Shown: piece after piece, positions 1 through 5,202 of the stretch | Layout of the letters: each line of letters opens with the position of its first letter | How positions within the stretch are numbered: the stretch's first letter is position 1 | Origin: Bacillota bacterium | GTDB taxonomy: Bacteria > Bacillota > Clostridia > Peptostreptococcales > Anaerovoracaceae | Length of the DNA: 5,202 nt | Assembly: GCA_016281165.1 (NCBI GenBank) | Contig: JAEEIC010000086.1 | Location: 1 to 5,202, forward strand | Direction: 5' to 3' | The notes under the pieces: generated by a model | The model's input: only the letters and a program-made list of their open reading frames with translations | What the model was told of the DNA's origin: nothing | The model's database searches: none | Made by a program: the position numbers and the translations under genes

Positions 1-1004
1 CCTATCCATTCTATCGATTCGCTGAGTATGGAGGAGGCTCCCAGGTCGACCAGAAGATCGGAGCACTCGCCCACGGCCGGGTTGGAGGCGACGCCGCTGG
101 TGGCGTCCGAGCCTCCGCACTCTATGCCCAGCAGTATGTCGCTCATGGGGCAGAGCTCCTTTTGCTGCAGCGCCGCTGCGGCGGCCATGTCTCTCGCCGC
201 CCTGACGGCCTTTTCTATGGTCCTGAGGGTCCCGCCCTCGTCCTGTATGCCGAAGGATACCACGGGCTTCGAGGTCTCCTTCGCGATCTTTTCGCGCAGC
301 TCCTTATGGCCCACGGTCTCGCAGCCGAGGCCGATGATCACCACCCCGTAGACGTTGGGATTCAGGGCGAAGCCGGTCAGTATCTTCTGCGACATGGCGG
401 TGTTCTCGGCGACGTCGGAGCAGCCGGTGTTGAAGATGATGTTGACCGCGCCCTTTACCTGCGAGGCCGCGACCCGGCAGCTCTCGCTGGCGCAGGAGCA
501 GGTGGGAAGGACGAGCACGTGGTTCCTGATGCCGGCGCGTCCCTCGGCCCTTCTGTAGCCCCAGAACTTCACCTCGCCCGTTTCGGGATCTCTGGTGAGA
601 TCAAGACCTTCCAGAGCCTTAGCGGTCTTCGCCGGGTCCGCGGGAGAACCGCCCCAGCTGTACTTTCCGGCAGCCTCCTTCGCGGGTCTTCCGTCCGCGT
701 CCAGCGGTATTAGCTCGCTCTCGTAATCCCTCGGGCCGGCGGCGATGTTCTCGTGCGAGACCCAGGAGCCCGCGGGGATGGAGCGCAGGGCCCTGCCTAT
801 GGATTCCCCGTACTTGAGCACGTCTTCGCCCTCCGCGATATCTCTCAAGGCGATCTTGTGGCAGTAGGGGACGTCTTCAAGGGCTCTTACAAGGCCCCTG
901 CCCCCTCCGTCCTTAAGAAAAGCGGCCTCTTCGCCGGCCGGAACGGCCTCGGCCATGGTCGCCACATTGTCTCTCTCATCCATCAGAAGAGCGTTGATCT
1001 TCAT
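1..1004 (-). CDS. UxaA-family hydrolase/dehydratase with N-terminal SAF domain (3' end cut off by window)
   Basis: The reading frame is open from an ATG at 1004 to the left edge, giving 334 residues without a stop; the C-terminus is missing. Residues about 1-90 form a SAF-type domain, with an HKIALRDIAEGE stretch at 49-60 and KYGESIGRA at 64-72. A linker follows, then the UxaA core from about 147: the family signature EGRAGIRN at 154-161, PTCSCASESC at 167-176, NTGCSD at 192-197, GLGCE at 225-229, IECGGSD at 294-300 and SGVASNPAVG at 303-312. The family contains altronate and galactarate dehydratases and sulfolactate sulfo-lyase, which are metal-dependent lyases that remove water or sulfite from hydroxy acids. 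Relatives with fused SAF and UxaA parts are commonly near 390 residues, so perhaps 50-60 residues are lost. No sugar-acid genes are nearby and serine dehydratase lies just upstream, so I do not assign altronate as substrate. The start is fixed by AGGAGG five bases upstream. Family assignment is firm; the substrate is unknown. Confidence 0.87.
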   Translation of the reverse strand, partial: MKINALLMDERDNVATMAEAVPAGEEAAFLKDGGGRGLVRALEDVPYCHKIALRDIAEGEDVLKYGESIGRALRSIPAGSWVSHENIAAGPRDYESELIPLDADGRPAKEAAGKYSWGGSPADPAKTAKALEGLDLTRDPETGEVKFWGYRRAEGRAGIRNHVLVLPTCSCASESCRVAASQVKGAVNIIFNTGCSDVAENTAMSQKILTGFALNPNVYGVVIIGLGCETVGHKELREKIAKETSKPVVSFGIQDEGGTLRTIEKAVRAARDMAAAAALQQKELCPMSDILLGIECGGSDATSGVASNPAVGECSDLLVDLGASSILSESIEWI

Positions 1005-1009
1005 ATTAA

Positions 1010-1015
1010 CCTCCT
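1010..1015 (-). promoter_or_regulatory. Ribosome binding site of the UxaA-family gene
   Basis: A perfect AGGAGG (read on the minus strand) lies five bases before the ATG at 1004. It fixes the start of the UxaA-like gene and indicates strong independent translation, not coupling to the serine dehydratase gene 83 bases upstream. Confidence 0.85.
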
Positions 1016-1026
1016 GCCTTGCGCTG

Positions 1027-1042
1027 CGCGGCTGACGCCGCG
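1027..1042 (-). repeat. GC-rich inverted repeat between serine dehydratase and UxaA-like genes
   Basis: CGCGGC and GCCGCG form a perfect 6-bp stem around a 4-base loop, 11 bases before the AGGAGG of the UxaA-like gene. No run of T follows on the minus strand, so it is not a typical intrinsic terminator. It could be an mRNA stability or processing hairpin, or a chance GC palindrome. The rest of the 83-base spacer (1005-1087) holds an 11-base near-palindrome CTGAGACTCAG at 1069-1079 and no clear promoter, so read-through from the upstream gene is likely. Confidence 0.4.
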
Positions 1043-1087
1043 GGGAACGATAGAAAAAGGGCATAAAACTGAGACTCAGATCGGGAA

Positions 1088-2485
1088 CTAATTATTTTTG
1101 ACGAGAAGCTTCGCGGCCTCTGTCTCGCAGAGACCTCCCCCGCAGGTGCAGCGGAGCGAAGGCGGCAGCTGCGCCCCGACCCTGAGCATGGTATCCGCGG
1201 CCTCATCGAAGGGTATCATGGGATCGAAGCCCGCCATTACCATGTTGGCGGCGGTGAGGGCGTTGGCCGCGGCGGAAACGTTGCGGCCTATGCAGGGGAT
1301 CTCGGTAAAGCCGCCCACGGGATCGCAGATGAGCCCCAGGCTGTTCTGCAGGGCGAGGGAAGCGGCGGCGAAGCCCTGCGAGGCGCTCCCTCCCATCATC
1401 TGCGCGAGGCCTGCCGCTGCCATGGCGGAGGCTGCCCCGGTCTCGGCCTGGCAGCCCGCGCTCTCGGCGGCGAAGGTCGCCCTGTTGGCGATGACGGCGC
1501 CCGCCATGCCGCAGGCGAGCAGGCAGTCCGCCAGCTCTTCGTCCGCAAGGCCGAGGGACTCGCCCGCGGCCAGCAGCGCTCCCGGTATGACCCCGCAGGA
1601 GCCGGCCGTAGGGGCGGCGGCGATGATGTTCCTGGCGCAGCTGTTCTCCATGGCGGAGACCGCGTATATCATGGCCTTCTCAAGGCAGCCGGAGCTTATG
1701 AGCCCGGCCCGGGAGGCCTTTTCCGCCATGCGGGCGGCCGTGAAGGGCCTGAAGCCGAAGCGCGCGGCGCTCATCTTTGGCGGGATGACCGAAGCCTTCA
1801 TCACCGCGAGAGTCTTCTGAGCCAGCGCCCTGACTTCCTCCTCCGTCACCTTCCCCACCGAGGTCTCGTAGATGAGAGCGAGCCCGGCGAGGCCCGTACC
1901 TCTTCCGCCCTCATACTCAAGGGCCGACGCCGCGTCGAAGAAAGCCGGCTCAGTATCCCTTAAGGCGACGGGGAGCAGGGCTTCGCAGCGCCATTCAGTT
2001 CCCGACGCGTCCCTGAAGACCAGGTCCCTTCCGCCGTCAAAAAAGACCGGCAGACCGTTTATCTCCGTCAGGCGGAAGCTCCCTCCGCCCGTCGAATGAC
2101 AGAGGACGGAGAGCTCCACGCTCCCGCTCTCCCCGTATACGTCCACGCGGGCCTCGTTGGGATGGCCGAAGCTCAGGCGCTCGAAGCGGAAGGCGAGCTC
2201 CATTCCCCTCTCCTCGGCGACGGAAAGGCTCTCCTTCATCCGTGGATCGGAAGTCTCAAGGCCCAGGAGCCCCGCGGCGAAGCCCATGTCGGAGCCCTGG
2301 CCCTCGTGGGTCGCGGGATAAGAGCCGCGCAGATCGTAGACCACGTCCGCCTTTCTTATCTCCCTGCCCCAGAGCCTCCTCACCGCGAGGCCGATGCGGG
2401 CGCAGCCCGCGCAGTGAGAGCTTGAGGGCCCCGCGGTCACGGGGCCCAGTACGTCATTGAATATGCTGCGCGCGCTCATCTCCAT
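1088..2485 (-). CDS. sdaA: L-serine ammonia-lyase (L-serine dehydratase), iron-sulfur dependent, single chain
   Basis: This 465-residue protein deaminates L-serine to pyruvate and ammonia in the cytoplasm, using a [4Fe-4S] cluster in place of PLP. Length matches single-chain enzymes such as E. coli SdaA (about 454). The N-terminal beta domain (about 1-160) has SIFNDVLGP at 7-15 and the serine-binding GPSSSH at 19-24; STGGGSFRL is at 131-139. The catalytic alpha domain follows, with APTAGSCG at 291-298, AGCQAETG at 343-350, CDPVGGF at 387-393 and PCIGRN at 397-402. The likely cluster ligands are C345, C387 and C398; their spacing of 42 and 11 equals that of the characterised Legionella enzyme. 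No ACT domain is visible between the halves. The start lies four bases after the DUF975 stop, so translation is probably coupled. An ATG two codons later (2479) has the better spacing from GAAGAG and may be the true start. The C-terminal tail carries three extra cysteines (446, 448, 453). Confidence 0.95.
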   Translation of the reverse strand: MEMSARSIFNDVLGPVTAGPSSSHCAGCARIGLAVRRLWGREIRKADVVYDLRGSYPATHEGQGSDMGFAAGLLGLETSDPRMKESLSVAEERGMELAFRFERLSFGHPNEARVDVYGESGSVELSVLCHSTGGGSFRLTEINGLPVFFDGGRDLVFRDASGTEWRCEALLPVALRDTEPAFFDAASALEYEGGRGTGLAGLALIYETSVGKVTEEEVRALAQKTLAVMKASVIPPKMSAARFGFRPFTAARMAEKASRAGLISSGCLEKAMIYAVSAMENSCARNIIAAAPTAGSCGVIPGALLAAGESLGLADEELADCLLACGMAGAVIANRATFAAESAGCQAETGAASAMAAAGLAQMMGGSASQGFAAASLALQNSLGLICDPVGGFTEIPCIGRNVSAAANALTAANMVMAGFDPMIPFDEAADTMLRVGAQLPPSLRCTCGGGLCETEAAKLLVKNN

Positions 2486-2492
2486 CTCTTCA
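2477..2492 (-). promoter_or_regulatory. Stop/start junction of DUF975 and serine dehydratase genes
   Basis: Read on the minus strand, the DUF975 stop TGA (2492-2490) is immediately part of TGAAGAG, followed by ATG (2485), GAG and a second ATG (2479). The purine-rich GAAGAG touches the first ATG but lies six bases before the second, which makes 2479 the better-placed start. The stop codon inside the putative ribosome binding site suggests reinitiation by ribosomes finishing the DUF975 gene. Confidence 0.55.
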
Positions 2493-3230
2493 GAAAGAAG
2501 CCTGAACGCTCTGCTGATAGCGGTCTCTCAGGACTCTGTAGAGCTCGGCCTGAGTGGCGTTGATATAGGGCATGACCCAGAAGATCTCGAGCAGGCCCAG
2601 AGTCAGGACCGAGAGCAGATGCCAGCCGATGAAGGAGAGCTCGAGCACGAAGGCTGCCCACTTATTGCCTCTCATCATGTCCTCGGAGATCTGCATCGCC
2701 CTGACGCTGTCGACGTTGGGATCCTCCGCCATGATATAGGGCACCATGAGGTAGGAATAATTCTTGACGATGCCGGGGATCACGAAGAGCAGCGACCAGA
2801 GCAGTATCGAGAGGTCCACCCTGAACATGGTCTTGACTATGTTCCTGTAGCGGTCGCCGGAAAAGCTGTAGCCGATCTCGTTCAGCTGCGCCGGCGCGTA
2901 GGTATTGAGGAAGAAGAAGCGCCTGCAGCCCACCATGGCCGGATTGCGCAGGAAGATCGAGATCATGAAGCTTATGACTATGCCCAGGCCGGCTGCGCCC
3001 GCGAGGCCCGCGATTATACCGAATCTGGCGCCGCTGGAAAGAGACTCCCAGGCGTTCCAGAGCCCCGAGACGCGTCCCTGGTCATCGACGTCATAATTGA
3101 TCCTCACTCCGGAGCCGCTGGCGAGCCCGCCCGTGAGCAGCATGATTATCAGCGACATCAGTACGCAGTAGAGGTAGTTGGCGCGGAAGGCGACCTTCGC
3201 CCTGTCCTTTAATTCATATCTTGTCCACAT
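2490..3230 (-). CDS. DUF975 family integral membrane protein
   Basis: This 246-residue protein matches the DUF975 family, membrane proteins of unknown function common in Bacillota. It opens with the family-like cytosolic MWTRYELKDRAK. Hydrophobic segments follow at about 19-39, 69-94, 138-157 and 191-222, the last long enough for one or two spans. The hallmark block IPGIVKNYSYLMVPYIMAED is at 151-170, and SFIGWHLL at 199-206 and PYINATQAELYRVL at 221-234 complete the pattern. An upstream in-frame ATG at 3254 would add eight residues. I chose 3230 because GGAGGAG sits eight bases before it and the protein then begins where family members do. It is the first gene of the minus-strand operon, directly ahead of serine dehydratase. 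Function is unknown; a link to amino-acid traffic is only a guess from position. Confidence 0.88.
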   Translation of the reverse strand: MWTRYELKDRAKVAFRANYLYCVLMSLIIMLLTGGLASGSGVRINYDVDDQGRVSGLWNAWESLSSGARFGIIAGLAGAAGLGIVISFMISIFLRNPAMVGCRRFFFLNTYAPAQLNEIGYSFSGDRYRNIVKTMFRVDLSILLWSLLFVIPGIVKNYSYLMVPYIMAEDPNVDSVRAMQISEDMMRGNKWAAFVLELSFIGWHLLSVLTLGLLEIFWVMPYINATQAELYRVLRDRYQQSVQASF

Positions 3231-3238
3231 ATCAAAGT

Positions 3239-3245
3239 CTCCTCC
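3239..3245 (-). promoter_or_regulatory. Ribosome binding site of the DUF975 gene
   Basis: GGAGGAG on the minus strand lies eight bases before the ATG at 3230. It decides the start against the longer in-frame ATG at 3254, whose first codons would encode this very site. The longer start has only a weak GGAG nine bases upstream, part of which is tied up in the leader hairpin. Confidence 0.8.
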
Positions 3246-3264
3246 CTGAGACATACTTTCTTTC

Positions 3265-3285
3265 TCCGGTCTTTCCGGGACCGGA
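3265..3285 (-). repeat. Inverted repeat forming a 5' leader hairpin of the minus-strand operon
   Basis: TCCGGTC and GACCGGA form a perfect 7-bp stem around a 7-base loop. It begins only about three bases after the transcription start predicted from the TATAAT box at 3295-3300, so it would sit almost at the 5' end of the mRNA. A purine-rich stretch, not a T-tract, follows, so it is not a terminator. It may protect the 5' end of the message, or the palindrome could be a repressor operator in DNA form. Confidence 0.5.
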
Positions 3286-3294
3286 TCGTTTTAT

Positions 3295-3323
3295 ATTATA
3301 CCATAAAGGGATTTTGCTGTCTT
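3295..3323 (-). promoter_or_regulatory. Sigma-A/sigma-70 type promoter of the DUF975-serine dehydratase-UxaA operon
   Basis: On the minus strand, a perfect TATAAT -10 box occupies 3300-3295 and is preceded by TGG, which makes an extended -10 (TGnTATAAT). A -35-like AAGACA (matching GACA of TTGACA) lies 17 bases upstream at 3323-3318. The surrounding DNA is locally AT-rich in an otherwise GC-rich window. Transcription should start near 3288, giving a leader of about 58 bases before the DUF975 start. Confidence 0.75.
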
Positions 3324-3358
3324 CAATTTTGCTTTGCCGCGCTCCCGCTCCTTTGCGC

Positions 3359-3387
3359 TTGCAAAAATTCCCCTCACAGTTTACGAT
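3359..3387 (+). promoter_or_regulatory. Candidate promoter of the threonine aldolase gene
   Basis: TTGCAA (3359-3364) and TACGAT (3382-3387) are separated by exactly 17 bases, each matching four of six consensus positions. Transcription would start near 3394, giving a leader of about 48 bases. It points away from the strong minus-strand promoter, and the two -35 regions are about 35 bases apart. This is plausible but clearly weaker than the divergent promoter. The short inverted repeat TTTGC-GCTT-GCAAA (3352-3365) overlaps its -35 box. Confidence 0.4.
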
Positions 3388-3427
3388 ATCATCATAGACA
3401 ACAGCACGTTTTTCCACCCCGTGACTC

Positions 3428-3433
3428 AGGAGG
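3428..3433 (+). promoter_or_regulatory. Ribosome binding site of the threonine aldolase gene
   Basis: A perfect AGGAGG lies eight bases before the ATG at 3442. It excludes the in-frame ATG at 3334, which would add 36 residues with no family resemblance and would lie upstream of the candidate promoter. Confidence 0.88.
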
Positions 3434-3441
3434 AACACTTT

Positions 3442-4461
3442 ATGAAGATGATCGATTTCCGCAGCGACACCGTATCGCATCCCACCCCGGCTATGAGGGA
3501 GGCCATGTATAAGGCCGACGTAGGCGACGACGTCTACAGGGATGACCCGACCACCAACCGCCTCGAGGCCCTGGCCGCAGAGATGACAGGCAAAGAGGCT
3601 GCCCTCTTCGTCCCCTCCGGCACCATGGGGAACCAGCTGGCCCTCATGACCCACACCAGAAGAGGCGACGAAGCCATCGTGAGCATACACAGCCACATCT
3701 TCGAGCACGAGGTCGGCGCGGCCGCCGTGCTATCGGCTCTCAATCTCAGGCCCCTGAGCTTCGAGAACGACGTATACGACGCCGATCTCATCGAGGCGAA
3801 CATCTGGTCCGGCGACATACACGAGCCCCCTACGGCCCTCATATGCCTTGAGAACGCCCTCGCCAACGGCAGGGTCGTGCCTCTCGAGGAGATGAAGAAG
3901 ATATACGCGATGGCGAAGAAGCACGGCATCCCCGTGCATCTGGACGGAGCAAGAGTCTTCAACGCCGCCGCCTCCTTGGGCGTGGACGTAAAGGAGATCG
4001 CCGCCTGCGTGGACAGCCTCTCCTGCTGCCTCTCCAAGGGCCTTTGCGCTCCCATAGGCGCAATGCTCTGCGGCACCAAAGAGTTCATCGAAAGAGCGAG
4101 GAAGAACCGCAAGATGCTGGGCGGCGGCATGCGCCAGACCGGCATACTCGCCGCGGCCGGCATCATCGCCCTCACCGACATGAGCAAACGCCTGGGCGAG
4201 GACCACGAGAACGCCAGATACCTGGCCGGGCAGCTGGCGAAGCTCCCCGGCGTCACCGTCGATCCCGAGAGCGTCGAGATCAACATGGTCTTCGCGAAGC
4301 TCGACTGGGAGAAGGTGTCAGAGCTCTCCCCCTGGCTGGAGGAAAGAGGCGTGATCATCAGAGGCTCCGGCCCCTCCTTCCGCTTCGTCACCCACTACTG
4401 GATCACCAGGGACGACATCGACAGGTTCATCGCCCTCTTAAAGGAGTTCATCGCCGCCTGA
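3442..4461 (+). CDS. ltaE: Low-specificity L-threonine aldolase, PLP dependent
   Basis: This 339-residue fold-type I PLP enzyme cleaves L-threonine or L-allo-threonine to glycine and acetaldehyde in the cytoplasm. Length agrees with E. coli LtaE (about 333). Family motifs run throughout: IDFRSDTVSHPTPAMREAM at 4-22, VGDDVYRDDPTTNRLE at 27-42, PSGTMGN at 58-64, and HSHIFEHEVGA at 83-93, where H85 aligns with the PLP-stacking His of E. coli. H127 matches a second conserved active-site His. DGARVFNA at 168-175 supplies the Asp for the pyridine nitrogen. LSKGLCAPIGA at 197-207 has K199 as the Schiff-base lysine, and GGGMRQTGILAAAG is at 227-240. The usual ENTHN block appears as ENALAN (137-142). 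The gene is transcribed alone, divergent from the serine dehydratase operon, and ends at a hairpin terminator. Together with serine dehydratase it points to hydroxy-amino-acid catabolism, though glycine synthesis is also possible. Confidence 0.95.
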   Translation: MKMIDFRSDTVSHPTPAMREAMYKADVGDDVYRDDPTTNRLEALAAEMTGKEAALFVPSGTMGNQLALMTHTRRGDEAIVSIHSHIFEHEVGAAAVLSALNLRPLSFENDVYDADLIEANIWSGDIHEPPTALICLENALANGRVVPLEEMKKIYAMAKKHGIPVHLDGARVFNAAASLGVDVKEIAACVDSLSCCLSKGLCAPIGAMLCGTKEFIERARKNRKMLGGGMRQTGILAAAGIIALTDMSKRLGEDHENARYLAGQLAKLPGVTVDPESVEINMVFAKLDWEKVSELSPWLEERGVIIRGSGPSFRFVTHYWITRDDIDRFIALLKEFIAA

Positions 4462-4476
4462 AGCGGACAAAATGAC

Positions 4477-4516
4477 AAAAAGGCAGCCGGTCTTTAAGGC
4501 CGGCTGCTCTTTATTT
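4477..4516. terminator. Bidirectional intrinsic terminator between convergent genes
   Basis: GCAGCCGGTC (4483-4492) and GGCCGGCTGC (4498-4507) form a 10-bp stem with one T-G wobble and a 5-base TTTAA loop. TCTTTATTT follows on the plus strand and CTTTTTG on the minus strand. It therefore can stop transcription both from the threonine aldolase gene (stop at 4461) and from the convergent M20 peptidase gene (stop at 4539). Each T-tract is slightly interrupted. Confidence 0.85.
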
Positions 4517-4538
4517 GCCCGTTCGGCGCAAGAGGCGC

Positions 4539-5202
4539 TCAAACGTGCGTCATCATGTACTTGTAGTAATCGACCGCCGGGACCAGGGTATCGAGCCCCA
4601 CGTACTCGCCGACCCCGTGGATGGAGCCCATCTGGGAGTTATCGATCGTAAAGGGCAGGAACCTGACGCACTGGTCGCAGACCCTGCCGAAGTAGCGGGA
4701 ATCGGAGCCGCCGGTCATGATATAGGGAGTGCAGGCGTCGACGCCGGGGACCGTCTCCCTGACGGCCTCCTCGACCAGCCTGAAGGCCCGGCAGTTATGA
4801 TCGGTGATCTTTGAGCTCACGCTCCTCGTGATGACCTCGGTCTCGACGCCGAACTTCTTCGCGGCCTTCGTCACCGCCGCGATCGAAGCGTCCTGGCCCT
4901 GATGGTGCGAGCACCTCATGTCGGCGACGACCCAGACCTCCTTGGGGATCACGTTCACCGCTTCTCCCCCGCCCGCCATGGTGAAGGCGATGGTGGTCGA
5001 GAGCAGGGCGCCTATTGTGCCGCCGAGCTTGGGGCTCAGCAGCTCGATGGGTTTTCTGAGCCTGCCGGTCTTTTCGACCAGCCTGCCCTTCTTTCCCATG
5101 AAGGGAGCGAGGCGCTCCATCATCTCGATGACGGTCGGCGAGATCTCCACGTCGAAGACCTGATGCTTCTCCACATAAGACATGAAGCGTCCCAGCCTCA
5201 CC
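4539..5202 (-). CDS. M20-family metallopeptidase, C-terminal part (start lies beyond the window)
   Basis: The frame is open from the right edge to a TGA at 4541-4539, giving 220 full codons plus one stray base at the edge. The first codon in view is a GTG, but this is internal: the N-terminal metal-binding part with its HxD motif is missing. Visible family features, counting from the edge, are AGGGEAVNVIPKE (76-88) at the entry to the dimerisation domain, VADMRCSHHQGQDA (92-105), TGGSDSRYF (163-171), and the C-terminal metal-ligand region MGSIHGVGEYV (191-201) with its His at 195. The pattern resembles the carboxypeptidase S / PM20D1 branch of M20 more than ArgE or DapE. Such enzymes hydrolyse peptides or N-acyl amino acids with two zinc ions, in the cytoplasm or exported; the missing N-terminus prevents a localisation call. 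It converges on the threonine aldolase gene. Family is firm; the substrate cannot be told. Confidence 0.87.
   Translation of the reverse strand, partial: VRLGRFMSYVEKHQVFDVEISPTVIEMMERLAPFMGKKGRLVEKTGRLRKPIELLSPKLGGTIGALLSTTIAFTMAGGGEAVNVIPKEVWVVADMRCSHHQGQDASIAAVTKAAKKFGVETEVITRSVSSKITDHNCRAFRLVEEAVRETVPGVDACTPYIMTGGSDSRYFGRVCDQCVRFLPFTIDNSQMGSIHGVGEYVGLDTLVPAVDYYKYMMTHV

Noticed and set aside
1068..1080. Palindrome after the serine dehydratase stop as a terminator
   Set aside because: With a usable loop only about four base pairs remain, and the following T-run is short; too weak to call an intrinsic terminator.
1098..1820. 240-codon plus-strand open frame opposite serine dehydratase
   Set aside because: It lies wholly antisense to a strongly supported gene, is Ala/Ser/Pro/Met-rich without recognisable motifs, and is expected in GC-rich DNA. 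The same holds for the plus-strand frames at 162-713, 753-1091 and 2096-2460.
2457..3212. 251-codon plus-strand open frame opposite the DUF975 gene
   Set aside because: It is acidic and His-rich, has no family resemblance, and is the mirror of a clear membrane protein with family motifs.
3334..3441. N-terminal extension of threonine aldolase from the ATG at 3334
   Set aside because: The 36 added residues do not resemble the family, and the perfect AGGAGG sits just before the ATG at 3442.
3231..3441. Riboswitch or small RNA gene in the divergent region
   Set aside because: The leaders are about 58 and 48 bases, too short for known glycine or other riboswitches, and only one simple hairpin is present.
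3534..4391. Long minus-strand frames (285 and 158 codons) opposite threonine aldolase
   Set aside because: They are shadows of the aldolase coding strand; no plausible ribosome binding site or motif supports them.
5199..5201. GTG at the right edge as the start of the M20 peptidase
   Set aside because: The M20 catalytic N-terminal half is missing from what follows, so this codon is an internal valine of a gene that continues outside the window.

Overview
The window looks like a GC-rich (roughly 60%), densely packed bacterial chromosome segment concerned mainly with amino-acid breakdown. Several signs point to an anaerobic member of the Clostridia / Bacillota, although this is an inference without a marker gene. 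They are a DUF975 membrane protein (a family found mostly in Bacillota), an oxygen-sensitive [4Fe-4S] L-serine dehydratase, strong AGGAGG ribosome binding sites, and frequent AGA/AGG and ATA codons despite the high GC. I see no IS element, integrase, tRNA, rRNA, CRISPR array or phage gene.

Layout. The minus strand carries a three-gene run read right to left. It starts with a DUF975 membrane protein (3230 to 2490). A single-chain L-serine ammonia-lyase follows four bases later (2485 to 1088, perhaps starting at 2479). After 83 bases comes a UxaA-family hydrolase/dehydratase with an N-terminal SAF domain (from 1004, running off the left edge). A 211-base divergent region (3231-3441) separates this run from a plus-strand low-specificity L-threonine aldolase (3442-4461). 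That region holds a good extended -10 promoter for the minus operon, a 5' leader hairpin, and a weaker candidate promoter for the aldolase. The aldolase ends at a hairpin terminator that can work in both directions. Beyond it lies the C-terminal part of an M20-family metallopeptidase on the minus strand, convergent with the aldolase and running off the right edge.

How the genes may work together. The M20 enzyme would release amino acids from peptides or acyl-amino acids. Threonine aldolase cleaves threonine to glycine and acetaldehyde, and serine dehydratase turns serine into pyruvate and ammonia. This suggests a small hydroxy-amino-acid catabolism neighbourhood. The substrate of the UxaA-like protein and the role of the DUF975 protein are not evident. 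They are the real unknowns here. I do not see convincing evidence of a wholly new system. The most notable points are the coupling of an unknown membrane protein to serine dehydratase, the unassigned UxaA-like dehydratase, and the structured divergent control region.
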